Assembly: GCF_016917355.1 (NCBI RefSeq)
Contig: NZ_CP070304.1
Coordinates: 2,232,001-2,296,000 of the forward strand
Source: Glaciimonas sp. PAMC28666
Lineage (GTDB): Bacteria; Pseudomonadota; Gammaproteobacteria; Burkholderiales; Burkholderiaceae_D
Direction of reading: 5' to 3'
DNA length: 64,000 nucleotides
Of the stretch, positions 34,102-43,976 are shown piece after piece. Below the pieces are notes generated by a model. The model saw only the letters and a list, made by a program, of their open reading frames with translations. It made no database searches and was not told the DNA's origin. A program made the position numbers and the translations under genes. The stretch's first letter is position 1; the number at the start of each line of letters is the position of its first letter.

Positions 34102-35592
34102 ATGTTTATAGGAATTGATCTAGGCACCTCCGGCGTAAAGGCGATTCTACTGGACCGCCAGGATAATTTGCGCGGCAGTATCACGATGCCGCTTTCGGTC
34201 AGCCAACCGCATCCATTGTGGCGTGAACAAACGCCATCCGACTGGTGGGACGCCTGTGAGCGAGCAGTGGTGGCGTTGCTGCTTGCGGCTGCAACGGAAG
34301 GTATTCCGGCCGCATCCATTGAGGCGATTGGCCTGACCGGGCAAATGCATGGTGCCACGGTGCTTGACGCCAATGGCGACGTTTTGCGTCCGGCTATTCT
34401 ATGGAACGATGGGCGTTCTTTTGAAGCGTGTATTGAACTGGAACGGCGGGTTCCGGCTTCGCGCACCATCACCGGCAATCTGATGATGCCGGGCTTTACT
34501 GCTCCTAAATTGCTGTGGATGTCCGAGTTTGAGCCGGAAATATTCAAACAGGTGGCGATGGTGTTGCTGCCAAAGGATTGGCTGCGCTATCAACTGAGTG
34601 GTGACTTTGCCAGTGATATGTCAGACGCCGCAGGTACGATGTGGCTGGATGTGGGCCGGCGTGACTGGAGTGACGAAATGTTGCACGCGACCGGCCTCAC
34701 GCGTAAGCACATGCCGAAGTTATATGAAGGAACGCAGGTTACCGGAACGCTGAAGCCAGAATTGGCGCAGCGTTGGGGCATGCAGCAAGTTCCGATTGTC
34801 GCGGGCGCTGGGGACAACGCAGCAGGGGCAATCGGTGTCGGTGTCGTCAAGCCAGGTCAGGCGATGTTCTCGCTGGGCACCTCGGGCGTTTATTTCGCGG
34901 CCAGTGACGGCTTTCATGCCAATCCGGAGCGTGCCGTGCATAGCTTTTGCCATGCGTTACCGAATACCTGGCACTTGATGTCGGTGATGTTGTCAGCGGC
35001 GTCGTGCCTCGACTTCACGGTGCAGCTGACCGGTTATGCTGATGTGCCAGCATTGCTCGCCGCGGCCGAAGCCCGCAGCCTTAGCGCCAGCGTGGATAGC
35101 AGCGCACCGTTATTTCTGCCCTATTTAAATGGTGAGCGAACACCCCATAACAATCCGTCTGCGCAGGGCGTTTTCTTCGGATTGAACGCCAGCACCAAGC
35201 CTGCCGATCTGGCATATGCCACGCTGGAAGGTGTTGGCTTTGGATTGGCCGACGGCATAGACGCGCTGGAGTCGACCGGACTGATCCCGACCGATATCAC
35301 GCTCATCGGCGGCGGCTCCCGGAGCGCATTCTGGGTTCAGATGCTGTCCGACATCAGCAACAAAGCGTTAACCCGACGTCAGGGCGGTGAAGTCGGCCCG
35401 GCGCTCGGTGCGGCACGACTGGCGCGGCTGGGCGTCGCGCACCTGAATGGCGATACCGCGACGCTGAGCGAGATTTGCGCGGTCCCGCAAAAGATCGCCA
35501 TTCATACGCCGGACCCTGATCGGCATCATCGTTTTATACCGCGCAGAAAAAAATTCAACGCTGTGTACGAACAGTTGAAATCTGTGTTCTGA
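34102..35592 (+). CDS. xylB: Xylulokinase
   Basis: XylB phosphorylates D-xylulose to xylulose 5-phosphate for the pentose phosphate pathway. This FGGY kinase starts MFIGIDLGTSGVKAILLD (phosphate 1 loop), with EAIGLTGQMHGATVLD, the catalytic Asp in GAGDNAAGAIGVG, and the FGGY-C signature region ITLIGGGSRSAFWVQMLSDI. Length 496 is close to E. coli XylB (484). It begins 37 bp after xylA. It completes the isomerase pathway together with XylA. Confidence 0.95.
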   Translation: MFIGIDLGTSGVKAILLDRQDNLRGSITMPLSVSQPHPLWREQTPSDWWDACERAVVALLLAAATEGIPAASIEAIGLTGQMHGATVLDANGDVLRPAILWNDGRSFEACIELERRVPASRTITGNLMMPGFTAPKLLWMSEFEPEIFKQVAMVLLPKDWLRYQLSGDFASDMSDAAGTMWLDVGRRDWSDEMLHATGLTRKHMPKLYEGTQVTGTLKPELAQRWGMQQVPIVAGAGDNAAGAIGVGVVKPGQAMFSLGTSGVYFAASDGFHANPERAVHSFCHALPNTWHLMSVMLSAASCLDFTVQLTGYADVPALLAAAEARSLSASVDSSAPLFLPYLNGERTPHNNPSAQGVFFGLNASTKPADLAYATLEGVGFGLADGIDALESTGLIPTDITLIGGGSRSAFWVQMLSDISNKALTRRQGGEVGPALGAARLARLGVAHLNGDTATLSEICAVPQKIAIHTPDPDRHHRFIPRRKKFNAVYEQLKSVF

Positions 35593-35670
35593 GTTTGAAG
35601 TGTAGTGGCATGTCTGTTTGCATGCTTTGTTGGCTGTTTTATCTAAAATAACAACGAAGGAGACGCAGTA

Positions 35671-36687
35671 ATGACTATTTTCTTGAATCCCCGTTTGAAA
35701 TCATTGTTGATGGCGACCGTGTTGGTCTCCCTCAGCGGCGCAGCCTTTGCCGACGCGAAGAATCCAAAAATTGGCTTTTCAATTGATGATCTGCGGGTTG
35801 AGCGTTGGGCACGAGACCGTGACTTCTTTACTGCCGCGGCGACGAAGTTGGGAGCAAAAGTGTATGTACAATCCGCCGATGCCAGCGAAGAGCGCCAGAT
35901 TTCTCAGATCGAAAATCTGATCTCACGCGGTGTGGATGCAATCGTGATTGTGCCATTCAATGCCACGGTATTAAACAATGCGGTAGCCGAAGCCAAAAAG
36001 GCTGGCATCAAAGTGATTTCTTATGATCGCCTGATTCTGAATGCCGACGTCGATGCCTACATCTCATTCGATAACGAAAAAGTCGGCGAGATGCAGGCCG
36101 CGGGCGTATTGAAGGCGCAACCGAAAGGCAACTACTACTTGCTGGGCGGATCGCCCACGGATAATAACGCCAAGATGTTGCGCGAAGGTCAGATGAAGAT
36201 TCTTAAACCGTCCATCGATAAAGGTGACATCAAGATAGTCGGCCAGCAATGGGTCAAGGACTGGAGTCCAACCGAAGCATTGACCATTGTCGAGAATGCG
36301 CTGACCGCGAACAACAATAAAATTGATGCCATCGTGGCCTCTAATGACGGCACTGCGGGCGGTGCCATTCAGGCACTCGCCGCGCAAAAGTTGGCTGGCA
36401 AGGTGCCGGTGTCCGGACAAGATGCGGATCTGGCGGCGATCAAGCGGGTGGTGGCGGGAACGCAGGTGATGACCGTCTACAAACCACTTAATCTGATTGC
36501 CTCCGAAGCGGCCAAACTGACCGTGCAGCTAGTGCGGAATGAAAAGCCAGCTTACAACTCACAATACGATAACGGTCTTAAAAAAGTCGATACCGTACTG
36601 CTGAAACCAACCACCCTAACCAAGGCCAATGTCGGCTTGCTGGTGAAGGATGGTTTCTATACTCAGGCGCAGATAGACGGAAAATAA
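35671..36687 (+). CDS. xylF: D-xylose ABC transporter substrate-binding protein
   Basis: This is the periplasmic binding protein of the high-affinity xylose importer. A signal peptide ends AAFA-DAKN near residue 28. The mature part starts PKIGFSIDDLRVERWARDRD, matching XylF, and includes DAIVIVPFNATVLNNAVAEA, KVISYDRLI, and YFNLGGSP-like NYYLLGGSPTDNNAKM. Length 338 is standard (E. coli 330). A stem-loop lies in the 160-bp gap before xylG, which may keep the binding-protein mRNA more abundant than the rest. Confidence 0.96.
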   Translation: MTIFLNPRLKSLLMATVLVSLSGAAFADAKNPKIGFSIDDLRVERWARDRDFFTAAATKLGAKVYVQSADASEERQISQIENLISRGVDAIVIVPFNATVLNNAVAEAKKAGIKVISYDRLILNADVDAYISFDNEKVGEMQAAGVLKAQPKGNYYLLGGSPTDNNAKMLREGQMKILKPSIDKGDIKIVGQQWVKDWSPTEALTIVENALTANNNKIDAIVASNDGTAGGAIQALAAQKLAGKVPVSGQDADLAAIKRVVAGTQVMTVYKPLNLIASEAAKLTVQLVRNEKPAYNSQYDNGLKKVDTVLLKPTTLTKANVGLLVKDGFYTQAQIDGK

Positions 36688-36729
36688 GCATGGGTTAGAT
36701 CGATCAAAGTGTAACCCGGCGTAGAAAAT

Positions 36730-36765
36730 CGGGCGGCACTGTGCAGTGTGGTTTACTGCTGCCCG
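36730..36765 (+). promoter_or_regulatory. Intercistronic stem-loop between xylF and xylG
   Basis: The 9-bp stem CGGGCGGCA (36730-36738) pairs with TGCTGCCCG (36757-36765) with one G-U; the 18-nt loop contains CACTGTGCAGTG. No U run follows. Such hairpins after binding-protein genes commonly stabilise the upstream message or partly terminate transcription. Confidence 0.6.
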
Positions 36766-36847
36766 TTGGCGCTCTGTCCGGTATGCGGTTTATCCTATGA
36801 TTGATAAATTTTAATACACTCCAAATGCAATCTTAACGAGAAGCCGC

Positions 36848-38395
36848 ATGTCTGATTATTTGCTCGAAATGACGGGCATCGTCAAGCAGTTTGGCGGTGT
36901 TCGCGCGCTCAATGGGATTGACATCAAAGTCAAAGCCGGAGAGTGTATGGGCCTCTGCGGTGAAAACGGCGCGGGTAAATCGACTCTCATGAAAGTATTG
37001 TCCGGCGTCTATCCGCACGGAACCTGGGACGGTGAAATTCTATGGGATGGATTGCCACTAAAAGCGCTCTCCATCCGGGACACCGAAGCAGCCGGGATCA
37101 CCATTATTCACCAGGAACTGATGCTGGTGCCGGAATTATCCGTCGCTGAAAATATCTTCATGGGGCATGAAATAACGCTCCCGGGCGGACGCATGAATTA
37201 TCCGGCGATGTATCATCGCGCGGGTGAACTGATGCGCGAATTAAAGATGCCCGAGATGAATGTCGCGCTGCCGATAATGCATTTTGGCGGCGGTCATCAG
37301 CAACTGGTCGAAATTGCCAAAGCGCTCAACAAAAAGACACGCCTGTTAATTCTCGATGAGCCGTCGTCGTCGCTGACTGCGTCTGAAATCGCCGTGCTGC
37401 TCGATATTATCCGCGACCTGAAGGCCAAAGGCGTAGCCTGCGTATACATCTCACATAAGCTCGACGAAGTCGCCGCAATCTGCGATACCGTTTCGGTGAT
37501 TCGCGATGGTCAGCACATTGCCACCACGCCGATGAAAGAGTTGAGCGTTGAGCGCATCATCTCGCAAATGGTGGGGCGAGAGATGCGGAATATGTATCCA
37601 AAGGAACCGCATGCGATTGGTAACGTCGTGTTTGAGGCGCGCCATATCAACTGTTATGACCTCAACAATCCGGCGAGAAAGCGCGTCGATGACATCTCGT
37701 TTACCCTGCGTAAAGGAGAAATACTGGGGATCGCGGGTTTGGTTGGTGCAGGCCGCACCGAGTTGGTTTCTGCTTTGTTTGGCGCTTATGCAGGACGCCA
37801 TGACGGCGACGTCTGGCTGGATGGAAAACCTGCGGATACCAGTTCGCCGTTGAAGTCGATACGTGCCGGATTATGCATGGTGCCGGAAGATCGTAAGCAT
37901 CATGGCATCGTGCCCGATCTCAGCGTCGGCCAGAATATCACGTTGGCAGTCCTGCAGAAGTTTGCCCGATACACCAAAATCGATAGCGAAGCGGAGCTGC
38001 ACTGCATTCATCAGGAAATCGACCGAATGCAGCTTAAAACAGCCAGCCCTTTTCTGCCCATCACCAGTTTGTCGGGTGGCAATCAGCAGAAAGCGGTACT
38101 GGCCAAAATGCTGTTGACCAAACCGCGCGTGCTGATTCTGGACGAGCCGACCCGTGGCGTCGATGTCGGGGCAAAGTATGAAATCTATAAATTGATGTTC
38201 GCGCTTGTTAAGGAAGGTGCGTCCATCAGTATGGTGTCCTCGGAACTGGCTGAAGTACTCGGCGTATCGGACCGCGTGTTGGTGATCGGAGAGGGCAAGC
38301 TACGCGGTAACTTTGTGAATAAAGACCTGACCCAGGAAATCGTACTGGCTGCTGCACTGGATGCCGCGCCTGGCCAATCTGTGACCGCGCAATGA
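36848..38395 (+). CDS. xylG: D-xylose ABC transporter ATP-binding protein
   Basis: This is a double-domain sugar ATPase. The first nucleotide-binding domain has [12 protein letters not shown] (Walker A) and [11 protein letters not shown] (Walker B), with the unusual signature [15 protein letters not shown]. The second has [16 protein letters not shown] and a canonical signature [16 protein letters not shown] followed by [15 protein letters not shown]. Such asymmetry between halves is normal in this family. Length 515 matches E. coli XylG (513). It pairs with XylH at the inner membrane. The xylH gene begins 48 bp later. Confidence 0.95.
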   Translation: MSDYLLEMTGIVKQFGGVRALNGIDIKVKAGECMGLCGENGAGKSTLMKVLSGVYPHGTWDGEILWDGLPLKALSIRDTEAAGITIIHQELMLVPELSVAENIFMGHEITLPGGRMNYPAMYHRAGELMRELKMPEMNVALPIMHFGGGHQQLVEIAKALNKKTRLLILDEPSSSLTASEIAVLLDIIRDLKAKGVACVYISHKLDEVAAICDTVSVIRDGQHIATTPMKELSVERIISQMVGREMRNMYPKEPHAIGNVVFEARHINCYDLNNPARKRVDDISFTLRKGEILGIAGLVGAGRTELVSALFGAYAGRHDGDVWLDGKPADTSSPLKSIRAGLCMVPEDRKHHGIVPDLSVGQNITLAVLQKFARYTKIDSEAELHCIHQEIDRMQLKTASPFLPITSLSGGNQQKAVLAKMLLTKPRVLILDEPTRGVDVGAKYEIYKLMFALVKEGASISMVSSELAEVLGVSDRVLVIGEGKLRGNFVNKDLTQEIVLAAALDAAPGQSVTAQ

Positions 38396-38443
38396 CACGT
38401 AAAATTAACCTGTCAGGCAGTAACACATCCATCGGGAACTCGC

Positions 38444-39586
38444 GTGAGATCACTTAATATCAAACAGTTTTTTAGCCGCTACAAGATCCTCGCGTTGCTG
38501 ATGGCAATCGCCATTATTTGGGCGTTCTTCTTCTGGAAAACCGAAGGCGGCTTTTTGTCGCCGCGCAATCTTTCGAACCTGTTACGACAAATGTCCATCA
38601 CCGGCATTCTCGCATGCGGAATGGTGTTGGTGATCGTCGGCGGGGAGATCGACTTATCGGTCGGCTCGCTGCTGGGTTTGTTGGGCGGTATCGCCGCCGT
38701 CCTTAACGTGACTTATCATTTGCCGCTGCCATTAAATCTGGCAATAGTGCTGCTATGCGGATTATTGCTGGGGCTGTTCAATGGCTATCTGACTGCCTAC
38801 ATGAGAATCCCCTCGTTCATCGTCGGCCTCGGCGGCATGTTGGCTTTTCGTGGCGTGCTGCTCGGGGTAACCGGCGGGATGACCATCGCACCGGTGTCGA
38901 CCAATCTGGTGTATCTAGGCCAAGGTTATCTGTCGCCTAGGCTCGGCGTCATACTGGGCCTGTTGTTGTTCGCCCTGACGGTGTTCTTAAGCTGGCGTCA
39001 ACGCAGCAATCGTGCGCGGCACGCGTTGGCGGCCGTTCCCTACTGGCGCGATGGAATACGGGTGCTGGCAATTGGCGCGGTGATATTTGCCTTTGTTCGC
39101 ACGCTCAATAGTTATGACGGCATCCCGGTGCCGGTGTTGCTGTTGTTGGCATTGTTGGGCATTTTTAGTTACGTCACTAGCCAGACTGTATTTGGTCGCC
39201 GCATCTATTCCGTTGGCAGCAACATGGAAGCGACCAGGCTTTCGGGCGTGAATGTACAAGCGGTAAAGATGTGGATTTTCGGCATCATGGGCGTGATGTG
39301 CGCGCTGGCCGGTCTGGTCAACACGGCGCGGCTGGCCGCCGGTTCACCTTCGGCCGGTAACATGGGCGAACTGGATGCAATCGCGGCATGTTTTATTGGG
39401 GGCACCTCCATGCGCGGCGGTTCGGGAACCGTTTACGGCGCATTGATCGGCGCTCTGGTAATGGCCAGCCTGGATAACGGCATGTCAATGCTGGATGTAG
39501 ATACGTTCTGGCAGATGATCGTTAAAGGCAGTATTTTGATTCTGGCAGTGTGGGTTGATGTCACTACGCGCGGTAGTCGCACGTGA
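38444..39586 (+). CDS. xylH: D-xylose ABC transporter permease
   Basis: This inner-membrane permease of the xylose importer has about ten hydrophobic helices. Family signatures are LLRQMSITGILACGMVLVIV, GEIDLSVGSLLGLLG, YMRIPSFIVGLGGMLAFRG, and the EAA-like loop SGVNVQAVKMWIFGIMG. GGTSMRGGSGTVYGALIGAL near the end is typical. Length 380 is normal (E. coli 393). The start is GTG at 38444 with a weak Shine-Dalgarno. It is the last gene of xylABFGH and meets the nucleoside permease gene convergently after 65 bp, with no obvious terminator. Confidence 0.95.
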   Translation: MRSLNIKQFFSRYKILALLMAIAIIWAFFFWKTEGGFLSPRNLSNLLRQMSITGILACGMVLVIVGGEIDLSVGSLLGLLGGIAAVLNVTYHLPLPLNLAIVLLCGLLLGLFNGYLTAYMRIPSFIVGLGGMLAFRGVLLGVTGGMTIAPVSTNLVYLGQGYLSPRLGVILGLLLFALTVFLSWRQRSNRARHALAAVPYWRDGIRVLAIGAVIFAFVRTLNSYDGIPVPVLLLLALLGIFSYVTSQTVFGRRIYSVGSNMEATRLSGVNVQAVKMWIFGIMGVMCALAGLVNTARLAAGSPSAGNMGELDAIAACFIGGTSMRGGSGTVYGALIGALVMASLDNGMSMLDVDTFWQMIVKGSILILAVWVDVTTRGSRT

Positions 39587-39651
39587 GGAGATGCCCCCGC
39601 ATGACTCACCAAGCCGATGAACCATGCAGCGAATGATTTTTCTATACTTTC

Positions 39652-40581
39652 TCAAGCATCGGGATGGAAACTCCGACCGAGCGATACCGGTTGATTGAGC
39701 AAAATGGTTTTAGGATCGCGGCAGATTATCACCAATACGATGATGGTTGCGACGTAAGGCAGCATCGATAGGATTTGGGACGGCACGCCCAGACCGAAGC
39801 CTTGCGCGTAAAGTTGCAGGACGGTGACGCCACCGAACAGATAGGCACCGAACACGACCCGGAGCGGCTTCCACGTTCCGAACACGACCAGTGCGAGTGC
39901 AATCCAGCCTTTGCCGGCAGTCATTCCTTCGACCCACATTGGGGTTTGTACGATCGAGAGATAAGCACCGGCAATTCCTGCGGTGGCGCCGCCGAACATG
40001 ACTGCCAGATAGCGGATCAGGATGACAGGATGACCGATGGCGTGCGCTACGGCAGGCGATTCGCCCACTGCACGCATTTTCAGACCGGCGTGACTTTTGG
40101 TGAGAAACCAGTAGACACCGGCGCACAAGGCTAAGGACAGATAAACCATGATGTCGTAGCGAAATAATAGTTGGCCGAGCACTGGAAGATCGGATAACAC
40201 TGGAATGGTGATGCCTCTCAAGCCTTGAATTGGGGTACCGGCTAAATCATGCCCAAGAAAAGCCGACAGGCCAATCCCGAATAGCGTCAGCGCCAGGCCG
40301 GTGGCGACTTGATTGGCTTGCATGCTGAGCGTTAAAAAGGCAAAAATTAACGACATCAGCACGCCTGCAGCTGCCGCAGCGACGAAGCCTGCGGTCGCGC
40401 TGCCGGTGGTCAATGCCGCGGCGAAACCGGCGACGGCACCGACCAGCATCATGCCTTCGATACCGAGATTCAGAACGCCTGCTTTTTCAACGACGGTTTC
40501 ACCGATGGCGGCATAAATTAACGGCGTGGCCGCAATTACGGTGCTGGTGATGATAGGAAGAATGGGGCTGGCGGGATTCAT
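39652..40581 (-). CDS. Nucleoside/purine ABC transporter permease 2 (NupQ/YufQ-like)
   Basis: This 309-residue inner-membrane permease is of the BMP-type nucleoside importer family. It begins IITSTVIAATPLIYAAIGE and has VEKAGVLNLGIEGMMLVGA, the family hallmark, plus GTPIQGLRGITIPVLSDLP, AGLKMRAVGESPAVAHAIG (cytoplasmic coupling loop) and VEGMTAGKGWIALALVVFG. Its ATG overlaps the stop of the upstream permease gene by ATGA. It is the last gene of the ATPase-permease-permease operon on the minus strand. Confidence 0.92.
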   Translation of the reverse strand: MNPASPILPIITSTVIAATPLIYAAIGETVVEKAGVLNLGIEGMMLVGAVAGFAAALTTGSATAGFVAAAAAGVLMSLIFAFLTLSMQANQVATGLALTLFGIGLSAFLGHDLAGTPIQGLRGITIPVLSDLPVLGQLLFRYDIMVYLSLALCAGVYWFLTKSHAGLKMRAVGESPAVAHAIGHPVILIRYLAVMFGGATAGIAGAYLSIVQTPMWVEGMTAGKGWIALALVVFGTWKPLRVVFGAYLFGGVTVLQLYAQGFGLGVPSQILSMLPYVATIIVLVIICRDPKTILLNQPVSLGRSFHPDA

Positions 40582-41678
40582 GCTGCTTCCTTGGTGATAA
40601 CGAGCGCGGCAGATTTGCGGACAACGCGGACATTTTTTAATCTGAAGGTAATGAACAAATCGGCGGCCAGCAAATAAAACAGGAGTAGTCCTTGAAACAA
40701 GCCGGTGATCGCCGATGGGAGTGCCATTTGCATCTGAGCCGATTCACCCCCGAGGTATAACAACGACATGAGTAACGCGCCAAGCACGATACCGACCGGA
40801 TGCAAGCGCCCGATCCATGCCACGATGATGGCGGCGAAGCCGTAGCCGGGCGATATCTGTGACTGTAACTGGCCGATGGGGCCTGCCACTTCACACAACC
40901 CGGCTAGTCCGGCGGTCGCACCGCTGATGAGCAGGGCGGTCCAGACGTTACGTTTATTCGAAAAACCGGCATACGCGGCGGCCGCGGGTGCCAGTCCAGC
41001 GACTTGCATGCGGTAACCGGCATAGGTTTTGCTGGAAAACAACCAGGACGCAACGGCCAACAATAATCCGAGGATAAAGCCCCAATTGGTACGTGCACCT
41101 TCGATCAACAATGGCACCAGATGGGCGTCGCTGAAGGTTTTGGATTGTGGGAAGTTAAAACCCTGGGGGTCGCGCCATGGTCCGTGCACCAGATACGATA
41201 ATAATAGCTGGGCGATATAGACCAGCATCAGCGTGACCAGAATTTCGCTGGTGTTAAATCGATTCCGCAGAAATGCCGGGATCGCTGCCCACACCATGCC
41301 GCCAAGCGCGCCAGCCAGAAACATTAGCGGCAGGCCCCAGATTGCGGTGCTGTCACCCAGCCAGAGCGCCACGCCGCCACCGGCAATCGCGCCCATGGTG
41401 AGTTGGCCTTCGGCACCAATGTTCCAGACATTGGCGCGAAACCCGAGGGCCAGGCCGAGCGCACATAACAACAAGGGCGTGGCTTTTAGCAGCAGTTCGC
41501 CGACGCCGTACAGAGTCGAGAGTGGCTTGATAAAAAATACGTAAAATGCTTGCTGTGGGTCTTTGCCCAGTATCGTAAAGATGACGATGCCGGTAAGCAG
41601 CATCGCCAGCGCTGCAATCAGCGGTGAGGCGACGCGCATGATCGGCGATGGAACCGCGCGGCGTTCAAGTTTGAGCAA
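40578..41678 (-). CDS. Nucleoside/purine ABC transporter permease 1 (NupP/YufP-like)
   Basis: This is the partner permease of the importer, with about ten hydrophobic helices (SPLIAALAMLLTGIVIFTIL, GVGELLLKATPLLLCALGLA, NVWNIGAEGQLTMGAIAGG and later segments). Its start is best placed at TTG 41678: AGGAGAG lies 7 bp before it and the protein then begins with the LLKLERR sequence typical of the family. The computed longer frame to 41744 lies inside the ATPase gene. The start overlaps the ATPase 3' end by 14 bp and the stop overlaps the next permease, so all three are translationally coupled. Confidence 0.9.
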   Translation of the reverse strand: MLKLERRAVPSPIMRVASPLIAALAMLLTGIVIFTILGKDPQQAFYVFFIKPLSTLYGVGELLLKATPLLLCALGLALGFRANVWNIGAEGQLTMGAIAGGGVALWLGDSTAIWGLPLMFLAGALGGMVWAAIPAFLRNRFNTSEILVTLMLVYIAQLLLSYLVHGPWRDPQGFNFPQSKTFSDAHLVPLLIEGARTNWGFILGLLLAVASWLFSSKTYAGYRMQVAGLAPAAAAYAGFSNKRNVWTALLISGATAGLAGLCEVAGPIGQLQSQISPGYGFAAIIVAWIGRLHPVGIVLGALLMSLLYLGGESAQMQMALPSAITGLFQGLLLFYLLAADLFITFRLKNVRVVRKSAALVITKEAA

Positions 41679-43302
41679 GATGGCTCTCCTGTTTGATCTG
41701 TTTATTCTGATTGTGCGGTGGAAGTACGGATGCGGCCGGGTCACCGGAGTGAGCGGAGTCGCCGGAACCCGGTGGCAGGTCGTCGAAATTGCCGCTCATC
41801 CAGTTGCCGATTTGCTCGATGCTGGTGTCGGCCAATCTGACGGCCGGTGATAAGCGCCCTGCGGCGAGCACGCAAATACGGTCGCTGATGGTGAACAATT
41901 CTTCCAGTTCTTCGGAAATCACCAGCAAAGCAACGCCTTGTAAACGCAGATCGATCAGCGCCTGCCGAATCAATTGCGCTGCGCCGACATCGACTCCCCA
42001 GGTTGGTTGGGCGACGATCATCATTTTGGGATTCAACATGGTTTCACGGCCAACGATGAATTTTTGCAGATTGCCGCCCGACAGACTGGAAGCGGGAGAT
42101 TGTTCGCCGCCGCATTTGACACCGAAGCGGGTAATGACGTCTTTGGCAAACTGACGAATCGCCGCATGCCGCATCAGGCCCTTGCGGACCATGCCATGGC
42201 GAGCGCCGGTCAGCAGGGCATTTTCGGCCAGCGTCATGGCGGGGACTGCGCCGCGTCCCAGCCGTTCTTCGGGAACAAATGTGAGACCGAGGCGACGCCG
42301 TTGGGCGGGGTTCAATTGGCCGACCTGCTGGCCCATCAGTGTGATCATCGGTCCGTGCGGGCTGAGGGCTTCGCCGGAGAGTGCTGCCAGCAATTCTTTT
42401 TGGCCGTTGCCGGAGACGCCCGCAATTCCCAGAATTTCACCGCTTTTAACTGCGAGACTGATGTCCTTTAGCGTGGTGCCAAATGGATCGATGGTGCCTA
42501 GCGATAATTGTTCCAGCGCCAGCCGGACTTCACCGGTGGCTTGCGGCGTCAGATGGCATTCCGCCAGTTCGCCGCCGATCATCATGCGGGCCAGACTGTC
42601 GTTGGTCTCGTTCCTCGGGATGGCGGTACCGCTGACACGCCCGCCGCGCAAGACGGTGGCGGTGTCACATAAAGCCCGAATCTCATCAAGCTTATGGCTG
42701 ATATACAGGATGCTGCAGCCTTCAGCGGCCAACTGCCGCAAGGTAGCGAACAGGACGAGTACCGCCTGCGGCGTCAGGACGGATGTTGGCTCGTCCATAA
42801 TCAACAGCTTCGGCTCCTGGAGCAGACAACGAACGATCTCGACCCGTTGGCGCTCGCCGACCGACATGCTGTGCACCAGTCGATGCGGGTCGATTGGCAG
42901 GCCGTACTTTTCGGATACTTCGCTAATTCTTGCGGCCAGCATGCCTGGAGCCATTTGGGCATCGAGCGCCAGCGCGATATTTTCCGCAACGGTGAGCGTT
43001 TCGAATAACGAAAAATGTTGGAACACCATACCGATTCCCAGACGTCTCGCCTGAGACGGGCTGGCGATGTCCAGATAGCGTCCTTCCCATAAGATGCTTC
43101 CGGCATCGGGCTTGGTGACGCCATAGACAATTTTCATGAGCGTGCTTTTTCCGGCACCGTTCTCGCCGAGCAAGGCATGAATCTCGCCGGGCCTGACGCT
43201 CAGACCGATGTCGTCGTTGGCGACTACCGTGGGATAACGTTTGGTGATACCGGTCAAGACAAGGCGTGGCGGCAAATCCGCAAACACCGGCAGGAGGTCC
43301 AT
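41665..43302 (-). CDS. Nucleoside/purine ABC transporter ATP-binding protein (NupO/YufO-like)
   Basis: This tandem ATPase drives the importer. Domain 1 has [12 protein letters not shown], the signature SMSVGERQRVEIVRCL and LLIMDEPTSVLTP. Domain 2 has GVSGNGQKELLAALSG, the signature SLSGGNLQKFIVGRE and MMIVAQPTWGVDVGAA, where the Walker B Glu is replaced by Gln as is usual in this group. The start at ATG 43302 (MDLLPVF) is chosen; the frame extends to a GTG at 43344. The 545-residue length is typical. It is the first gene of the importer operon and is divergent from the channel and binding-protein genes. Confidence 0.93.
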   Translation of the reverse strand: MDLLPVFADLPPRLVLTGITKRYPTVVANDDIGLSVRPGEIHALLGENGAGKSTLMKIVYGVTKPDAGSILWEGRYLDIASPSQARRLGIGMVFQHFSLFETLTVAENIALALDAQMAPGMLAARISEVSEKYGLPIDPHRLVHSMSVGERQRVEIVRCLLQEPKLLIMDEPTSVLTPQAVLVLFATLRQLAAEGCSILYISHKLDEIRALCDTATVLRGGRVSGTAIPRNETNDSLARMMIGGELAECHLTPQATGEVRLALEQLSLGTIDPFGTTLKDISLAVKSGEILGIAGVSGNGQKELLAALSGEALSPHGPMITLMGQQVGQLNPAQRRRLGLTFVPEERLGRGAVPAMTLAENALLTGARHGMVRKGLMRHAAIRQFAKDVITRFGVKCGGEQSPASSLSGGNLQKFIVGRETMLNPKMMIVAQPTWGVDVGAAQLIRQALIDLRLQGVALLVISEELEELFTISDRICVLAAGRLSPAVRLADTSIEQIGNWMSGNFDDLPPGSGDSAHSGDPAASVLPPHNQNKQIKQESHLAQT

Positions 43303-43976
43303 AGAAGCATCCGTAAAGGTAATAGCACTTACGCAAAATTGCACTACGGCATTTTGTTGCCTAACCTTACTTGCGAATTTGCTTCATCCGCGGGCTTGGT
43401 CAGCCAGTTGCCGGAACAGTCTTGTGTGAGTCCTGTGTAAATAAAAAAGCCAATATCAATCAACAGGAAATGCAATTGTTGTGCCAGTTCCGCCAGCGCT
43501 TCTTTATGGCACGCCGCCTGCAACCCATATAAACAATCTGATCGGATTATGTGCTTTACCCCACGCCAGCGCCAACGGTGAAAGCAAATTTCGAATACTT
43601 TGTCGACAAAAAACATCGTTTATTGCAGGAAATATTCCCACATTATTTCGCCAATCCGTTCGCTAAACCTCCCTTTTGGGTTACGCTTTTTGCACCGCAA
43701 CAGTGCGCTTGTCGGAGAGAAAGCGCCAATTTAATGCAATTTATTGATGCGTCGCACCGATAGACGTCATCCCAAAATTAGCACTGAGTCCAAATAAATA
43801 AATTTCTCCTATGGCTAGTAATTGTCAACAATTGGCACGAGAATTGCTGAGAATAAAACAAACAGATTTAGGCATAGTAATTTTTTAAATACGGCAAGTT
43901 TTACATAATCATCGTAATAGGGAGAAACGGGGCTCCTTAATTCCTTTTTTGTATTATTAACACTCTTGGAAAAAAA
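43303..43976. promoter_or_regulatory. Divergent promoter region of the nucleoside uptake locus
   Basis: This 674-bp gene-free region lies between the ATPase gene (minus) and the Tsx-like channel gene (plus). It is AT-rich towards the right end. A perfect palindrome lies at 43820-43833. The short frames inside show no protein similarity that I recognise. Confidence 0.6.
43820..43833. promoter_or_regulatory. Candidate GntR-type operator
   Basis: AATTGT-CA-ACAATT is a perfect 14-bp inverted repeat, 143 bp before the channel gene start. The TTGT...ACAA layout suits a FadR/FCD GntR dimer, and such a regulator is encoded at 46451. The pairing of site and regulator is inferred. Confidence 0.5.

Noticed and set aside
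33303-34547. A 414-residue minus-strand ORF opposite xylA/xylB
   Set aside because: It is antisense to two clear genes and has no domain similarity; long shadow frames are expected opposite biased codons.
43551-43763. A 70-residue ORF in the divergent promoter region of the nucleoside locus
   Set aside because: Weak start, no similarity recognised, and composition like the surrounding non-coding DNA.
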